DNA of 45,536 nt from the NCBI GenBank assembly GCA_947630455.1, contig CANRHP010000009.1, forward strand, positions 1 through 45,536. Direction: 5' to 3'. Every line of letters starts with the position of its first letter. The first letter of the stretch is position 1. Shown in pieces: positions 45,313 through 45,536 of this stretch. The notes beneath the pieces were generated by a model, which made no database searches, was not told the DNA's origin, and worked only from the letters and a program-made list of their open reading frames with translations. This stretch comes from an uncultured Clostridia bacterium (lineage in GTDB: Bacteria; Bacillota; Clostridia; Christensenellales; CAG-314). The position numbers and the translations under genes are program-made.

Positions 45313-45341
45313 TAGTATGAGTGTTTGTTCGACTAATATTC
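45313..45341 (-). promoter_or_regulatory. Sigma-G-type promoter of sleB-ypeB
   Basis: Minus strand GAATA-N17-CATACTA, matching the sigma-G consensus (gnATR ... CATnnTA). Confidence 0.75.
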
Positions 45342-45352
45342 TTTCAAGCATG

Positions 45353-45382
45353 CAAAAACCCACGGCTAAACCGTGGGTTCGT
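45353..45382 (-). terminator. Terminator hairpin of the upstream partial gene
   Basis: AACCCACGG-ctaaa-CCGTGGGTT; on the minus strand followed by TTTTG. Confidence 0.75.
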
Positions 45383-45425
45383 TGATGAATACAGTGTTTT
45401 TGCAACATTTATTATATTTTGTGGT

Positions 45426-45536
45426 TTACCAATGTGCGTCGCCATGAGGAGGCTTGGAGTAGTGCTGTTCGTTGAAATCATCCGGTTCCTCCCAATCGGC
45501 GTCGGTGAGTTGCTCAACTATCACAGAGTTGAAGCC
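45426..45536 (-). CDS. C-terminal fragment of an unidentified protein, truncated by the window edge
   Basis: Open minus frame GFNSVIVEQLTDADWEEPDDFNEQHYSKPPHGDAHW* followed by a terminator hairpin. Confidence 0.55.
   Translation of the reverse strand, partial: GFNSVIVEQLTDADWEEPDDFNEQHYSKPPHGDAHW

Noticed and set aside
45353-45382. AACCCACGG-ctaaa-CCGTGGGTT considered as an IS200/IS605-type end hairpin
   Set aside because: No tnpA or tnpB nearby, and position plus T-run fit a terminator of the upstream minus-strand gene.

Overview
The window is about 45.5 kb from a spore-forming, Firmicutes/Clostridia-like genome. Evidence for sporulation is spoIIID, sleB, ypeB and sigma-E/sigma-G-type promoter motifs. 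It is mostly chromosomal housekeeping and cell-surface genes. I found no rRNA, tRNA, CRISPR array or intact mobile element. Recognisable content: an XRE-HTH membrane regulator; a DUF3267 putative zinc peptidase; a radical-SAM pair (TIGR03936/DUF2344 and TIGR03960); a eukaryotic-type hexokinase; a 3'-5' exonuclease; split TauE/SafE half-transporters; a shikimate operon with an AroA-AroE fusion and a divergent AroC; two membrane-tethered ComEC-like metallo-beta-lactamase proteins; a patatin; reverse rubrerythrin plus a 36-aa mini-rubredoxin; a TtcA-like ATPase; spoIIID; an SGNH hydrolase; a DUF2804 protein; a Bax-inhibitor-1 protein; GlyRS; a 1775-aa repeat surface protein; Tex; a GT2 glycosyltransferase; a PlsC/zinc-ribbon protein; an MFS transporter; a degraded IS3-family transposase remnant; PepF; and sleB-ypeB. 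The strongest unexpected signal is a G10 homopolymer lying exactly between a consensus -35 (TTGACA) and a -10 (TATCAT) upstream of the 1775-aa surface protein gene, which is the layout of a slipped-strand, phase-variable promoter. Other leads are a probable leaderless ttcA-like mRNA, matching sigma-E and sigma-G promoters, nested palindromic operators, and a co-directional patatin / extracellular MBL / shikimate gene block.
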